Assembly (NCBI RefSeq): GCF_001411555.2
Contig: NC_049912.1
Span: forward strand, 17,654,341-17,718,340
Origin: Juglans regia
Lineage: Eukaryota > Streptophyta > Magnoliopsida > Fagales > Juglandaceae
Length of the DNA stretch: 64,000 nucleotides
Direction of reading: 5' to 3'
Positions 1-10,109 of the stretch are shown in pieces. The notes below the pieces were generated by a model. That model was not told the DNA's origin and ran no database searches. It saw only the letters and a program-made list of their open reading frames with translations. The position numbers and the translations under genes were made by a program. The stretch's first letter is position 1. Every line of letters starts with the position of its first letter.

Positions 1-270
1 GTCCAACCTCGCCCAGGTTCTCGTTAAACTGGCATGCCCATTACACCAAGAAAAAGGACCCCCCATGAACGTCATCTCCTGCAACCCACCGAGATTAATG
101 AAATGATTAAACTCCTCCATTGCCGCAGCTGACCTCGGACGACCCCCTCTTCTTTCCGCATCTGTACGTATTATATTAAAATCTCTCGCCACCACCCAAT
201 CGTCGGAACAGCTTGGGATGTAACACAAATCTTGCCAAAGCTGACTTCTCTCTTGCCTCAAACACTTGGC
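1..270 (-). mobile_element. LINE (non-LTR retrotransposon) endonuclease fragment
   Basis: The reverse strand translates without a stop into an L1-type endonuclease segment. It reads DDWVVARDFNIIRTDAERRG, then a GGRPRS run, then MTFMGGPFSWCNG near position 50. In plant LINE ORF2 proteins the DFN box and the F(S/T)W(C/S)N box are part of the metal-dependent nicking domain. The usual GDFN is ARDFN here, so one conserved glycine is changed. The fragment runs off the left edge and stops abruptly near position 270, where RLP-flank sequence begins. A second, better preserved LINE of the same general type lies at 32.26-33.9 kb on the other strand. The family call is secure; the exact right boundary is not. 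Confidence 0.8.
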
Positions 271-284
271 GTACGATAGGATAA

Positions 285-740
285 ATGTTACATACATATC
301 ATCCATTAATATATATTGTACGCTAGCTTAGCAAGAGACGACGACTTGACTAAGTTAAAGTTAAACATATATATGGCCCCTACCAACTCATCCAAGACTA
401 ATTTAAATACATCACGTACTCGTTGAGTGAATGAAATCTTCTAAAATTCCTTTCCTTCATTTTTTTTTTCCTGATCTTTGTTCTCTTTCCAACTCCAATA
501 TTTTAGATAGAGAAATGATATTTACAGCCATGAAGTATGCAAATGCCGTGTAATCCATTTAAAAAATATATGTAAAATGGAATATGTATGAAAAAAAAAT
601 TAATATTGGATCCAACTTTTTTTCAAAAAGATTATACGATACTTGCATACTCCAAATTATATCTAACATTAGTATTTTAGATAATGGTTTTATTGATCAC
701 TTTCTTGTTTTTTTGACGACGTTTTATCTCAAGATTTCAA
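285..740 (+). pseudogene. Duplicated RLP promoter block with a coding stub (copy A)
   Basis: This stretch matches the DNA just upstream of the intact RLP gene (10255-10480) block by block: the 'acatatcatccattaatata' run, the GCTAGCTTAGC palindrome, 'acgacttgac', 'actcatccaagactaattta', 'atcacgtactcgttgagtga' and a pyrimidine-rich leader. The start codon equivalent is ATG at 684-686. Only about ten codons follow before a TGA, and similarity to the RLP signal-peptide coding sequence fades by about 725. A 163-bp MITE separates the leader from the ATG. I infer that this is the 5' end of a lost tandem RLP copy. Confidence 0.7.
510..672. mobile_element. MITE (Mutator-like size class) with 11-bp target-site duplication
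   Basis: The 163-bp insert is flanked by perfect direct repeats of TATTTTAGATA (499-509 and 673-683). At the orthologous position of the intact RLP copy (about 10462-10473) a single TATTTTAGACA is present, which serves as the empty site. The ends are imperfect inverted repeats of about 30 bp that share GAAGTATGCAA and GGAGTATGCAA. An 11-bp duplication fits a MULE-derived MITE. There is no coding capacity. Confidence 0.75.
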
Positions 741-850
741 AATTTTGCAATTCGTAATTTTTCATAAAAATACCGTTAGTCAGCTAATAACTTGATACCT
801 TTTGTGAGTGACACGTGTCAGTAAATCAATTAATAGTGATGACCCATATG
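730..850 (-). repeat. Inverted fragment of the RLP-flanking spacer module
   Basis: The reverse complement resembles the ends of the two spacer copies near 7470-7580 and 9800-9905. It contains GACACGTGTCAC, then an AACTGAC-like run, then GAATTGCAAAATTTT. Orientation is opposite to the other two copies. The match is partial and was judged by eye. Confidence 0.45.
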
Positions 851-1275
851 ATCTTTATCAATTTTTTTTTTTTAAGTTCAACTTAAAAAAAGGGAAAATG
901 CTATTTGAATAGAAAAAGTGACTGATTGAATTTTATATGTTTTTCATTTAATAATTAAGAAAGTGACTATTAGTGAATTAATATTTTTTTTAATTTTTAA
1001 AAATGTTTAAAAATATATAAAAAATGACTGAAATAAAAGGGAAAACAAAAAAGTGCATTTGCACTTATCGGTCAACTATCTTTGGTTCTTCATTAGTCTC
1101 CGTAATAGTACCCTTGAAAAGTATTGTGAAAATATGTTTTACTCAAAAAATCAATTTAACTAAAAATAATTAAAATATATATATATATGTCAACTTAAAA
1201 AATTGAGAAAAAATTACTTTAACAAGAATAATTTTAAAAAAATTATCTTTAAACTTTTTTTTTTTTGAAAACCAG
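851..1275. other. AT-rich noncoding DNA, start of spacer copy 1
   Basis: No coding signal is seen. The part from about 1110 onward (ATTGTGAAAATATG, then AATTGAGAAAAAA, then ATTATCTTTAA) matches 8760-8905 and is the left half of the spacer copy split by the Gypsy element. Confidence 0.5.
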
Positions 1276-1730
1276 TGTAAAAGATGTGTTTCACACCACC
1301 AACCACTCGTATGACCTACAACAAATGAAAGGGTGCCATTGGAAGCCCGGAGGAAACTTCGATGCCTAAGTTAAAGAAATAGTCTGAGTCTAAGTATATC
1401 AAGAAGTCAAGTGATCATTTGTTACCTCTATAGGCTTATTATAGAGGCGCATTGAAGTGTTGGGGATGTTGATAATCACCAATCCATTGTGTTTATCCTT
1501 AACGATCCCTTAATAGGATGAGGGGATAATTGTCTTGATTTATACATGTTATATATCCTATACAGGATAACTACTTCAATCCGTGGGCGTTTTCCCCTGG
1601 AAGTAGTGTTATCTACCGTGTGGTCGTGGGCCCTTGGGCCATAAATCTTATAAGTCAAGGCAACAAGTTGGGCCTTCCTTCCAGTCATGGGCTTCGCAAC
1701 CGGGAGGGTGGGGGGCAAATATCCATTCCA
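1276..1730 (-). repeat. 3' LTR of Gypsy element A
   Basis: This 455-bp copy aligns end to end with 5436-5860. Shared landmarks include GATGCCTAAGTTA, AAGTCAAGTGATCATTTGTT, CTTAACGATCCCTTAATA and CCAGTCATGGGCTTCGCAA. Many substitutions and small indels separate the two LTRs, so the insertion is old. Confidence 0.88.
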
Positions 1731-2019
1731 GTTGTCCTGCTAATTTTATTTGTGCCCGCACATAGGAAATTAACTAGTTTTGCACCTTCTATGCCCACGT
1801 GGTCTCTTACCCCGCTGGCTCACGGTATGTGGGAAGCTAGCCAGTTTTCATCCTTCCCTACCCCACTTAGGGTCTTTGCTAGTTGGTGTGTGGCCAATTT
1901 TAATCCTTCCCTACCCCGTTGAGGGCTTGCCTTTTTATTGCACTCCTGGGTATGTAGTCAATATCAAACTTGCTACGCTCCATTGACTACGTGACCAGTC
2001 TTCCTTAGTTGTCTAGCTT
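1731..2019 (-). other. Residual 3' internal region of Gypsy element A
   Basis: These 289 bp lie between the RNase H stop and the 3' LTR. No integrase or chromodomain motif is readable. A CCTACCCC-containing phrase occurs twice (about 1857 and 1911). A clean polypurine tract is not visible next to the LTR. Confidence 0.5.
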
Positions 2020-3300
2020 CTATAGTATCCTCCTAAGGGGGTGCTTTGTCAATACCCTGATAGGGTGGGCTTGGAAATACTGTCGCAGCCTCATGATGAT
2101 TGTCACTAGTGCAAACGCTAACATCTCCATCCGCGAGTACCTTGTCTCGGTGCCCCTCAGTGCACAACTTGTGTAGTGAATTGGCACCTGTATTGTTCCT
2201 TCTTCTTTGACTAGGATTGCTGAGACGACATGAGTGGACACTACCAGGTACACATACAAGGTGTCCCCTTGGTTAGGCTGCTTTAGTAAGGGCGGGTTGA
2301 CCAGGTAATGCTTTAGCTCCTGGAAGGCTTGGTCACATTCTTCATTCCATGGATGTGCCTTCCATAGGACCCAAAAGAAAGGGAGACATTTGTCCGTGGA
2401 CCTTGACATGAACCTATTTAAGGCGGCCACCCTTACCGCCAGTTGTTGGGCATCATTAATGCTCCATTGCGGCGCCATATTTAAGATGGCGTCAATCTTC
2501 TCAGTGTTTGCCCCAATGCCTCTCTTTGAGACTATAAAGCCCAAAAATTTGCCTGAGTTGACCCCAAAAGCACACTTAGCTGGGTTGAACTTCATTTTGT
2601 ACTTGCGTAGCACTGCAAAGGATTCTTTGAGGTCTGCTAGGTGCTTAGCAGGCTTTTTGCTCTTCACTAACAAGTTGTCGACATATACCTCCATAGTTTT
2701 GCCAATTTGACACTTAAACATCCAATTTACCAGCCTTTGGTATGTTGCTCAGGCGTTCTCCAAACCGAAGGGCATCACTCGGTAGTAGTCAAGGCCTCTG
2801 TCGGTGATGAATGTCATCTTCTCCTCATCTACCTTACTCATTCAGATCTGATTGTACCCTGAATAAGCATCCATGAAGCTCAAAACCTTGTGCCCCGCAG
2901 TGGTGTCTATGATGACGTCAATTCGTAGAAGTGGAAAACTGTCCTTAAGGCAAGCTTTGTTAAGGTCAGTGAAGTCTACACACATTTTCCACTTCCCATT
3001 AGCTTTCTTGACTAACACTACATTAGAGAGCCACTCTGGGCAGTATACCTCTCTTATGAACCCCGCCGCTAAGAGTGTCTATTTCCTCAGCTATGGCCAT
3101 GCACTTCTCTGCACGAAATGACCTTCTCTTCTGATGAACCTTCTTTGCCTCTGGGTTGACACACAAGTTATGCTCGATCAGCAACTGCTTTAACGCCAGT
3201 CAGTATTCTGGCAGAAGCCTGGTCCCAACCCTCGTTGTGGTGTTTGGGCGTTCTGGGTAAAGGGCCACTATTTCTAAAGGCTCATTTGCTTCAGCTTGCA
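2020..3300 (-). pseudogene. Gypsy reverse transcriptase / partial RNase H, decayed
   Basis: Reading leftwards from about 3000, the RT fingers and palm are recognisable: KWKMCVDFTDLNKACLKDSF, then FMDAYSGYNQI, then RVMPFGLENA, then ATYQRLVN. The catalytic box reads YVDN in place of YVDD, so one of the paired metal-binding aspartates is replaced. Two in-frame TGA codons sit in conserved sites, at 2842-2844 (after YNQI) and 2749-2751 (after FGLENA). The last open stretch (233 codons, 2721-2020) holds the RT thumb and connection, and an RNase H-like start (LYVYLVVSTHVVSAILVKEE) before it stops. The protein would normally copy element RNA in the cytoplasmic particle; this copy is dead. Confidence 0.85.
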
Positions 3301-3903
3301 TCAGGTTGTCTTCACCCTTGCTTCTATGTCTTGGGCATCTTCAACCAAGGGTGGTGGTGGCAGTTGTTTGTCCAAACTATCCATCATACACACTGTAGGT
3401 GCCCCCGCCTTTAACTCTTGAACATAGCACTCCCGCGCCAAGATTTGCTCACCACGAACCTCGTTGACTCCTGCTTCAGTTGGAAACTTCATCTTTAAAT
3501 GGTAAGTGGAGGTGACTACCTTCAAGTAGTTGAGAGTTGGCGTTCCCAATATGGCGTTATAGGATGACAAAGCTTTGACCACTAGGAAGTTAGTCAATGT
3601 GGTGACCATGTGGGTGCCTTGGCCAACTGTGACTGGCAGCGCAATGGCGCCCATAGGTTGAACAACTTCTCTTGAGAATCCCTTGAATGGAGATGGTGAT
3701 GGGTGCAACTTGTTAGGGCTAATGTCCATCCTGGCGAACGCATCCCAGAACAAAATGTCGAATAAGCTCTCGTTGTCGATTAAGATTCGCCTAGTTGTGT
3801 AGTTGGCTATCAACAAGGTGACAACCAAGACTTCATTGTGGGGGTATAGAACCCTTTGGCAGTCTTCGTCTCCAAATGAAATAGTAGGGGTTGCATTCAA
3901 CAT
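3301..3903 (-). pseudogene. Gypsy retropepsin-like protease segment
   Basis: The open stretch of 200 codons carries ILIDNESLFDILFWDAF near its middle. In this Gypsy branch the equivalent is usually a D-N-G-S-S active-site loop followed by D-I-L, so the glycine and second serine are replaced. Downstream are FLVVKALSSYNAILGTPTLN, a phrase typical of these proteases, and the flap region. The role would be to cut the Gag-Pol polyprotein. The changed active loop argues against activity. It lies between gag (right) and RT (left) in normal gag-pol order. Confidence 0.75.
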
Positions 3904-4054
3904 GGGGTGCTTGGGGGCTTATCCACCATATACACTTTGTGGTACCTTGCTCTACGGGCGAGAGCCTTCCTGCTGGATTCTGTTACACCCATCCGGCAAA
4001 CCCTCCTGCTATGATACATATCTCACCAAGAGGTGTTTGGTCTGAATCTCGTGG

Positions 4055-5425
4055 CTACCCGCGGGGGGAGGGGGGGGGTGTGTTGTGTCTTCTTTCCCTC
4101 TCTGACCTTCGGCATTTGGGGCTTTTGCTTTGCCGATTTTCACGTTCACGACCTTTTTCTCTCTTCAGCTTGGTGTAGTCAGCCAACATTCGTTCAAGCT
4201 CCCTCCTCCCCACTAGACTGGCGACCTTCTTCTTCAACGTAGAGCAATCTTCTGTCCAGTGGGTGTAAGACTGATGGTACTTGTAGTAGCGCTGCCCCCT
4301 TATTGGCGAGCATTCTTCCTTTCTTGTTGCCTGGTTGTTTTCTTGCACGCTCAGATTGTTGTGAACAAGGCAGTGCCACTGGTCTCGCTGATTAGAGTAC
4401 CTTTCTCGCCTTTCATCCTGATGACCCTGCCCAATCTTCATGTCTTTAGAACCATTTTGGTTCTTGGTCTCCGACTTTACCTCCTGCATCCTTGGCTCTA
4501 AGAGAGCCTGCAATGTGTCCTCGACATTTACAAAGTTTTTTGCTCTGTCCATGAACTCCCTTAGGGTGGAGGGGGTTTTCCTGGCCAGCTCAGCCATAAA
4601 CAGGCTACGAGGCCAAATGTCCCCCAAAAGGGCAGCTAGCATGATCTTCTCATCCTGGTCGTCTGTGGTCAGTCTCTCCTTGTTGAAGTGTGTCAAGTAG
4701 GCTTTTAGGCTCTCCCCTTCTTTTTGCTTGATGGTTAGTACATAGGCGGCTGGTCTGCGGCTCCTCGTACTCACCATAAATTTTGTAAGGAACTGCTTGG
4801 CCAATTCCTCAAAACTACCAATGAACCCGGGGCGCAAAGTCCAGAACCAGCCTTGTGCTATCCCTTTCAATGTCAGTGGGAAAGCTTGGCAAGCCACCTC
4901 TCAAGGAAAGCCATGGAGAGTCATGTGCGCCTTCAAGTTTTCAAGGTGATCCATAGGATCCCGTGACCCGTTGTACAAATCAATCTGAGGAACCTTGAAC
5001 TTAGGTGTGAGGGGCACCGCCATCATTTTCTCACTATAAGGAAGGTCAGTGCGGTTGAGCAAGTTTTCCACCAAAGAGGATCCTCCCATTCTTCTTACCA
5101 TTTCCTCGTATTTGTTAGCGAGGTTGCGTAGTTTGTCATGTAATCTCTTATTTTCCAACTCTTCACTATTCATTCCCCCTGCACTGTGAGCATCTCCTTC
5201 TACCTACCCGTTCTGGAGGGGTGGCGCACCGGCATTCTACCGCTTCAGCTCTTTGTTCTCCAGTTGTAACTGCTCGACAACCGCCATCACTTTTTTCAAC
5301 TTCTCATCGGCCTCTCCAGATCTCGTTTCTACCTCTGCCATATTCATGTCTTGATAGCGGGTTGCATGAGATTGCGTAGTAGGTTGCATGCAAAAATCAA
5401 GCTGAAGTCTATAGAGATCCCACAA
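4055..5425 (-). pseudogene. Gypsy gag with leader ORF
   Basis: Three open stretches in series make one decayed gag. The first (5425-5237) is a short coiled-coil-like leader ending ENKELKR and a TAG. The second (5173-4901) contains LENKRLHDKLRNLANKYEEM and ends before a TGA that interrupts the GFP-EVACQAFP block. The third (4897-4055) is the capsid core (LKGIAQGWFWTLRPG, FEELAKQFLTKF, AYLTHFNKERL), followed by a charged tail with a weak zinc-knuckle remnant (YHQSYTHWTEDC). Gag would form the virus-like particle. Gypsy copy B at 31.6 kb has the same leader with the same TAG after ELKR. Confidence 0.85.
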
Positions 5426-5435
5426 ATGACGCCAT

Positions 5436-5860
5436 TGTAAAGGACGTGTTGCTCGGATGACCTATAACAAATGAAGGGTCGGCACTAAAAGGCCGGGAGA
5501 AACTCTGATGCCTAAGTTAGAGAAATAGTTTGAGTGTAAGCATATCAAGAAGTCAAGTGATCATTTGTTTCCTCCATAGGCTTATTTATAAAGGCACACT
5601 GAAGTGTTGGGGACATCGATAATCACCAGTCCCTTGTGTTTATCCTTAACGATCCCTTAATAAGAGGAGGAGATAACTGTCTTGGTTTATAGGTGTTATC
5701 CTATCCAGGATAACTACCTCAATCCATGGGCATTATCCCCCCGCAAGTAGTGCTATCTACCATATGGTCTTGAGCCATAAATCTTATAGGTCAAGGCAAC
5801 AAGCTGGGCCTGCCTTCCAGTCATGGGCTTCGCAATCGGAGGGCTCAAATATCCCTTCCA
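5436..5860 (-). repeat. 5' LTR of Gypsy element A
   Basis: This 425-bp LTR would hold the promoter for leftward transcription. It is also visibly related to the LTR at 31175-31558: both begin TGGAAGGGATATTTG in the coding direction and both end CATCCGAG or TATCCGAG, then CCTTTACA. Confidence 0.88.
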
Positions 5861-5865
5861 ATCGG

Positions 5866-7640
5866 TTTAACTAAAAAATTATAAAAACCTCTTTACCTAT
5901 ACAAGATTTAAAAATTTATTTTCACAAATAATTATTTAAAAAAACTCAGTCGAACTTTAACAAAATTTAAATAAAGAATTTTAAAAAAATCTGTTTAACT
6001 CATTTAACTAATTAAACAAATTTATGTAAATAAGAAAATCCTATAAATCAATTTAAATAAAAATTATAAAGACAAAAAAATTTCGACTAAAGCCTAACAA
6101 ACACTTCCAAAATATTAAATAACTTCTAAAGTTAAAAGTTATGGGTGGAAAATCGTATTTTTAGTTTGTGATCTTGCCGTGTTAAGTCATGAACATTCGA
6201 TTATATAGATCAACCCAAACCCAACCCGTTAAGCTAAACGTATCAAATTCTAACCTAACCTATTTAGATAACGTCTCGTGTCACCCATTTTGACTTGTTT
6301 AATAATTAATTAAAAATAAGTTAACAACATAACTCATTTGAATCCGTTTAAAATAAATTAGTTGAACTAACACACATATCCTATTTGACCTTATTAACAT
6401 AATTTCACATAAAAATTAAAACTATATGTATTAGTAGCTACAATATCTTAAAAGAAACTTCTTATTAACAAAAAATATCAATATTTTTCAAATTTGAACA
6501 TATAATGAAACTAATATTACAAACCCTACAGTAACAAATATGAACATAGCTGATCTAAAATTGCAATCTCAATAATAAAAACATAATCATATTGAGAAAT
6601 ACTAATATTACAACTCAAATATATATAATAAAATTATAATTTCGAAATAAAATTTAAAAGATTCAAAACATGTTGATTTTGTGTTGAGTGTGTTGACTCA
6701 TTTTAAAGCATATTTAAACAGATAAGTCGTTTTGATCCGAATCCATTAACATCAAATCCAAATTTGTTAATTTTTTGTTGTGTACGTGTTGGGTTAAACT
6801 CCTATTAAAAACAATTCCCCCTTGCTCAGAATATTTTTTATTTTAGTTTTTAAAATTTTGAGTTTATTTAATATTTTTCAATATTTAAACTTAAAAAATC
6901 CATTTTTTTAAAATACGTTAACTAGAAAACTATATAAAAAATCATTTTAACTCAAAACTTCTCCATCGTGCAGATTTTTCTTGTTTCTTTATTTTTTCTT
7001 TATTTAATATTTATAAATTATTTTTAGGCTTTACATAAGTAGTTTTTTTAATTTTTAATTTTTAGTGAAACTGTTTTTACCGAATTTCCTTATTTATACA
7101 GATTGTTTTGGTTAAATTAATTAAACTGATTTTCTAATCGTTTTTTTAAACAACCAATATTTATAAGAAATTTTATTTAAAACGATTTTTCACATCTTTT
7201 TTAGATAACGATATTTTTATAATTTTTTTAGTTAAACCAGTTTTTTTTTAAAAAATCAGCTAAACATATTTGTTTTTCGAATTTTTTAATTAAAGTGATT
7301 TTTTCGTTGTTGTTTCAAGTTGAACAGATTTTTTAAAAATTATTTTCATTTAAATCGATTGTTTTAACTTAAATATATTTTTATAATATTTTTTCATTCA
7401 AATAAGTTTTTAATTAATTTCTTTATAATTTTATGATTTGTTATGCAAAAAATTAATAGGTACGGCTCTTGTCAAGTTTTGATTTGATGACACGGATAAC
7501 TAGAAAAAGGCTTCGTTAACTAACGAACGATCTTTATATTGAAGTTGCGAATTGCAAAATTTTACAATCTTAGGTATAAATGTTGCAAGTTGAAAAAACC
7601 GAGGGAGTTTTTGCAAACCGGTGAAATTTGAAGTATTGAA
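5866..7640. repeat. AT-rich RLP spacer, copy 1 (right part)
   Basis: The DNA aligns with 8920-9905. Shared anchors are 'taaaaacctctttacctata', 'acaacc-atttataagaaatt', 'agataacgatatttttataa' and the end block GAATTGCAAAATTTTACAATCT. Inside are loose, imperfect reiterations of TTAAA-C-GATTTTTT. Copy 1 carries about 700 bp (around 6150-6800) that I could not match in copy 2. There are no open frames of note. Confidence 0.65.
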
Positions 7641-8090
7641 TTTGTCATTAACCCTAAAAATAAAGATTTAATTTATTTATTATTATTTTTCTCATTATCT
7701 CATGATATGTTATTAAATAATAAATTCACAAGAAAAATATAATAAATATTCTTCAATCATCTAATACGATATTATAGGATGATGAAATGATAATAATAAA
7801 AGAAATGATGAGTATCATTGCTCAAAAATAAATTAGGATAGATATTATTGTTCGTTAGAAGATGATAACTTCAGCTATTTTTCCGAATTTTAAAAAGTTA
7901 TTAATAAATGTTTGGTACCAAAAATAGCTTATTTCTTATTTTGGGAGAAAATAAATTGGAATAATATCATACATTTACAAGAGTTTAATGAACGATCAAG
8001 TTTGCATGATGTCTGAAACTCTGTATACAAGGATAAATTTTTGAGTTTTATAATATTAATTGTGAATCCATACATGATCTAGAGCTTCTT
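7641..8090. other. AT-rich spacer, no gene seen
   Basis: No coding, RNA or element signature is recognised. Parts resemble 9905-10120, the same relative position in the next unit. Confidence 0.4.
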
Positions 8091-8710
8091 TACTAGGTCA
8101 AATTTTCTAGGAGAAAAATATCTTAAGTTGTTATTTAGGGCAGGTTTGGGGGGTGGGATGAGACACAAAATTCTCATTTCATCATTACACTTTTTTCAAA
8201 TCCTCATACAAAATATAATAAATAATTCAACTTTTTCAAATCCCAATTTAACTTTTTCAAATTCCAATACAATAATAATACTAAAACATAATATTTTAAA
8301 CACTAAAACAAAACACAAAATTCTCATCCCACCCCCCAAACCTGCCCTAGAGATAAATAATGGTTGGCCAAAACATTACATGGTTTTTTTAACTCCTTAT
8401 CAACATGTCTCTGATCAAAGTGTGATCCCGATAGGATAACTGTTACGTACATATCATCCATTAATATATATTGTACGCTAGCTTAGCACGAGATGACGAC
8501 TTGACTAATTTAAAGTTAAAACATATAAATGGTCTCTAGCCAACTCGTCCAAGATTACTGTTGTTATTTAGAGACAAATGATGATTGGCCAAAACATTAC
8601 GTGATTCATGCGATGCCGACCATTACTTTTACAAGTCTTCAATGCAACGGAGACGACTTGACATGGGAAAGTGAGGTTTTTTAACTCATTATCAACATAT
8701 ATCCAAGCGA
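8090..8710 (+). repeat. RLP promoter-like block, copy B
   Basis: Two overlapping pieces of the RLP upstream region are present. One runs from AAATATCTTAAGTTGTTATT (compare 10168) and is interrupted by the 8138-8347 MITE. The other (8436-8560) repeats 'acatatcatccattaatata', GCTAGCTTAGC and GACTTGACTAATTTAAA. A further segment at 8564-8700 (GATGCCGACCATTACTTTTA and so on) matches 10190-10255 and also 29930-30050. No RLP coding sequence follows, so the unit seems to have lost its gene. Confidence 0.65.
8138..8347. mobile_element. MITE with GGGCAGGTTTGG terminal inverted repeats
   Basis: The 210-bp element has near-perfect terminal inverted repeats: GGGCAGGTTTGGGGGGTGGG at the left and its complement (CCCACCCCCCAAACCTGCCC) at the right. 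ACAAAATTCTCAT occurs at both ends but in direct orientation, just inside the inverted repeats. The flanks are TTTA and TAGAGA. The unoccupied paralog at 8569-8580 reads TTTAGAGA, so the target-site duplication is TA (or a decayed TTA). It is AT-rich and noncoding. Confidence 0.85.
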
Positions 8711-8744
8711 AGTGTGACCACATACGATAAATGTTTATTTATTT

Positions 8745-9905
8745 TCAATTTCAACTCTAGAAAAATATTGTGAAAATATGATTAATTAACAAATAAATTT
8801 AACTAAATATAATTTTAAAAATATATATGTTCAACTTAAAAAATTGAGAAAAAAATATTTTAACAAGAAGAATTTTTAAAATAATTATCTTTAATTTTGT
8901 TTAAAAACTGGTTTAACTAAAATATTATAAAAACTTCTTTACCTAAACAAGGCTTAAAAATTTATTTCCACAAAAACTTATTTAAAAAATCTAGGTCGAA
9001 CTTTAACAGAATTTAAATTAAGAATTAAAGAAAATATGTTTAATTCATTTAACTAAAAAAATTGTTTAAATAAGAAAATCTTATAAATCAATTTAAATAA
9101 AAATTAAAAAGACAATTTTTTTTTTATTAAACTAAAGCCTAAGAAAACACTTCCAAAATATTTTATAAATTCTAAAGTTAAAAACAATTCTCCCTCGCGC
9201 AGGTTTGTTTTATTCTAGTTTTTAAAATTTTGGATTTATTTTATATTTTTCGATATTTTAACTTAAAAAATAGAATTTTTGAAAATACATTAACTAGAAA
9301 ATTATATAAAAAATCATTTAACTCAAAACTTCTCCACCCTGCAGAGTTTTCTTTTTCTTTATTTTAGAATTTATTTAATATTTATAAAGTACTTTTAGAC
9401 TTTACTTAAGTAGTTTTTGTATTTTAAATTTTTAGTGAAACTGTTTTTTCAGAATTTTCTTATTTACACAGATTTTTTTGGTTAAATTAATTAAACTGAT
9501 TTTCTACACGTTTTTTTAAACAACCTACATTTATAAGAAATTTTTTTTAAAACGATTTTTCACATCTTTTTTAGATAACGATATTTTTATAATTTTTTTA
9601 GTTAAACCAGTTTTCTTTTTAAAAAATCAGCTAAACATTTTTTTTGACTTTTTTAATTAAAATGATTTTTTTTTTTTAAGTGGAACAGATTTTAAAAAAT
9701 ATTTTTATTTAAATCTATTTTTTTAACTTAAACATATTCTTAATAATATTTTTTTAATTCAAATAGTTTTTTAAATTGAAATGAAAAAAATTAATAGGAA
9801 CGGCAAGTCTTGATATGTAGAAACGTGTCACTTGTAAAAAAGTCTTCGTCAACTGACAGACGGACTTTCGATGGAAGTGGCCAATTGCAAAATTTTACAA
9901 TCTGT
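8745..9905. repeat. AT-rich RLP spacer, copy 2
   Basis: This is the second copy of the spacer module and is uninterrupted. It confirms where Gypsy element A inserted in copy 1. It ends with CCAATTGCAAAATTTTACAATC. Short repeats of TTTTT-AAAC-GATTTTT type fill the interior. Confidence 0.65.
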
Positions 9906-10109
9906 ATGAATGTTACAAGTGCTACTTATCTATTTTTTCATCATCTTTTTATCATTTTTATGATATGATATTAGATGATTGGAGACTATCTATTATTTTA
10001 TTTATAAACCTATCATTTAATGTTATATCATGAAATAATAAGTAAAATTTCATTAAAAAAACTATAATAATAATATTAAATAATACTTTTTCTTGTAAGT
10101 TGTAAGTGT

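Larger units (their letters stand above)
1276..5860 (-). mobile_element. Ty3/Gypsy LTR retrotransposon, internally deleted (element A)
   Basis: It is bounded by two diverged LTRs (1276-1730 and 5436-5860), both starting TG and ending CA. Flanks ACCAG and ATCGG are likely a decayed 5-bp target duplication, since the uninterrupted paralog near 8925 reads ACTGG. On the reverse strand the order is LTR, primer-binding region starting TGGCGTCATTTG, gag, protease, reverse transcriptase, partial RNase H, LTR. Only about 290 bp separate RNase H from the 3' LTR, so the rest of RNase H and all of integrase are missing. Gag, protease and RT resemble the Tat/Retand-like branch of plant Gypsy elements, but that lineage call is from memory of motif style. 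The element splits an AT-rich spacer that resumes at 5866. It cannot be autonomous. Confidence 0.9.

Noticed and set aside
7080..7440. Short TTTTT-AAAC-GATTTTT reiterations as a true satellite
   Set aside because: Period and sequence are too irregular; treated as degenerate AT-rich spacer shared by both copies.
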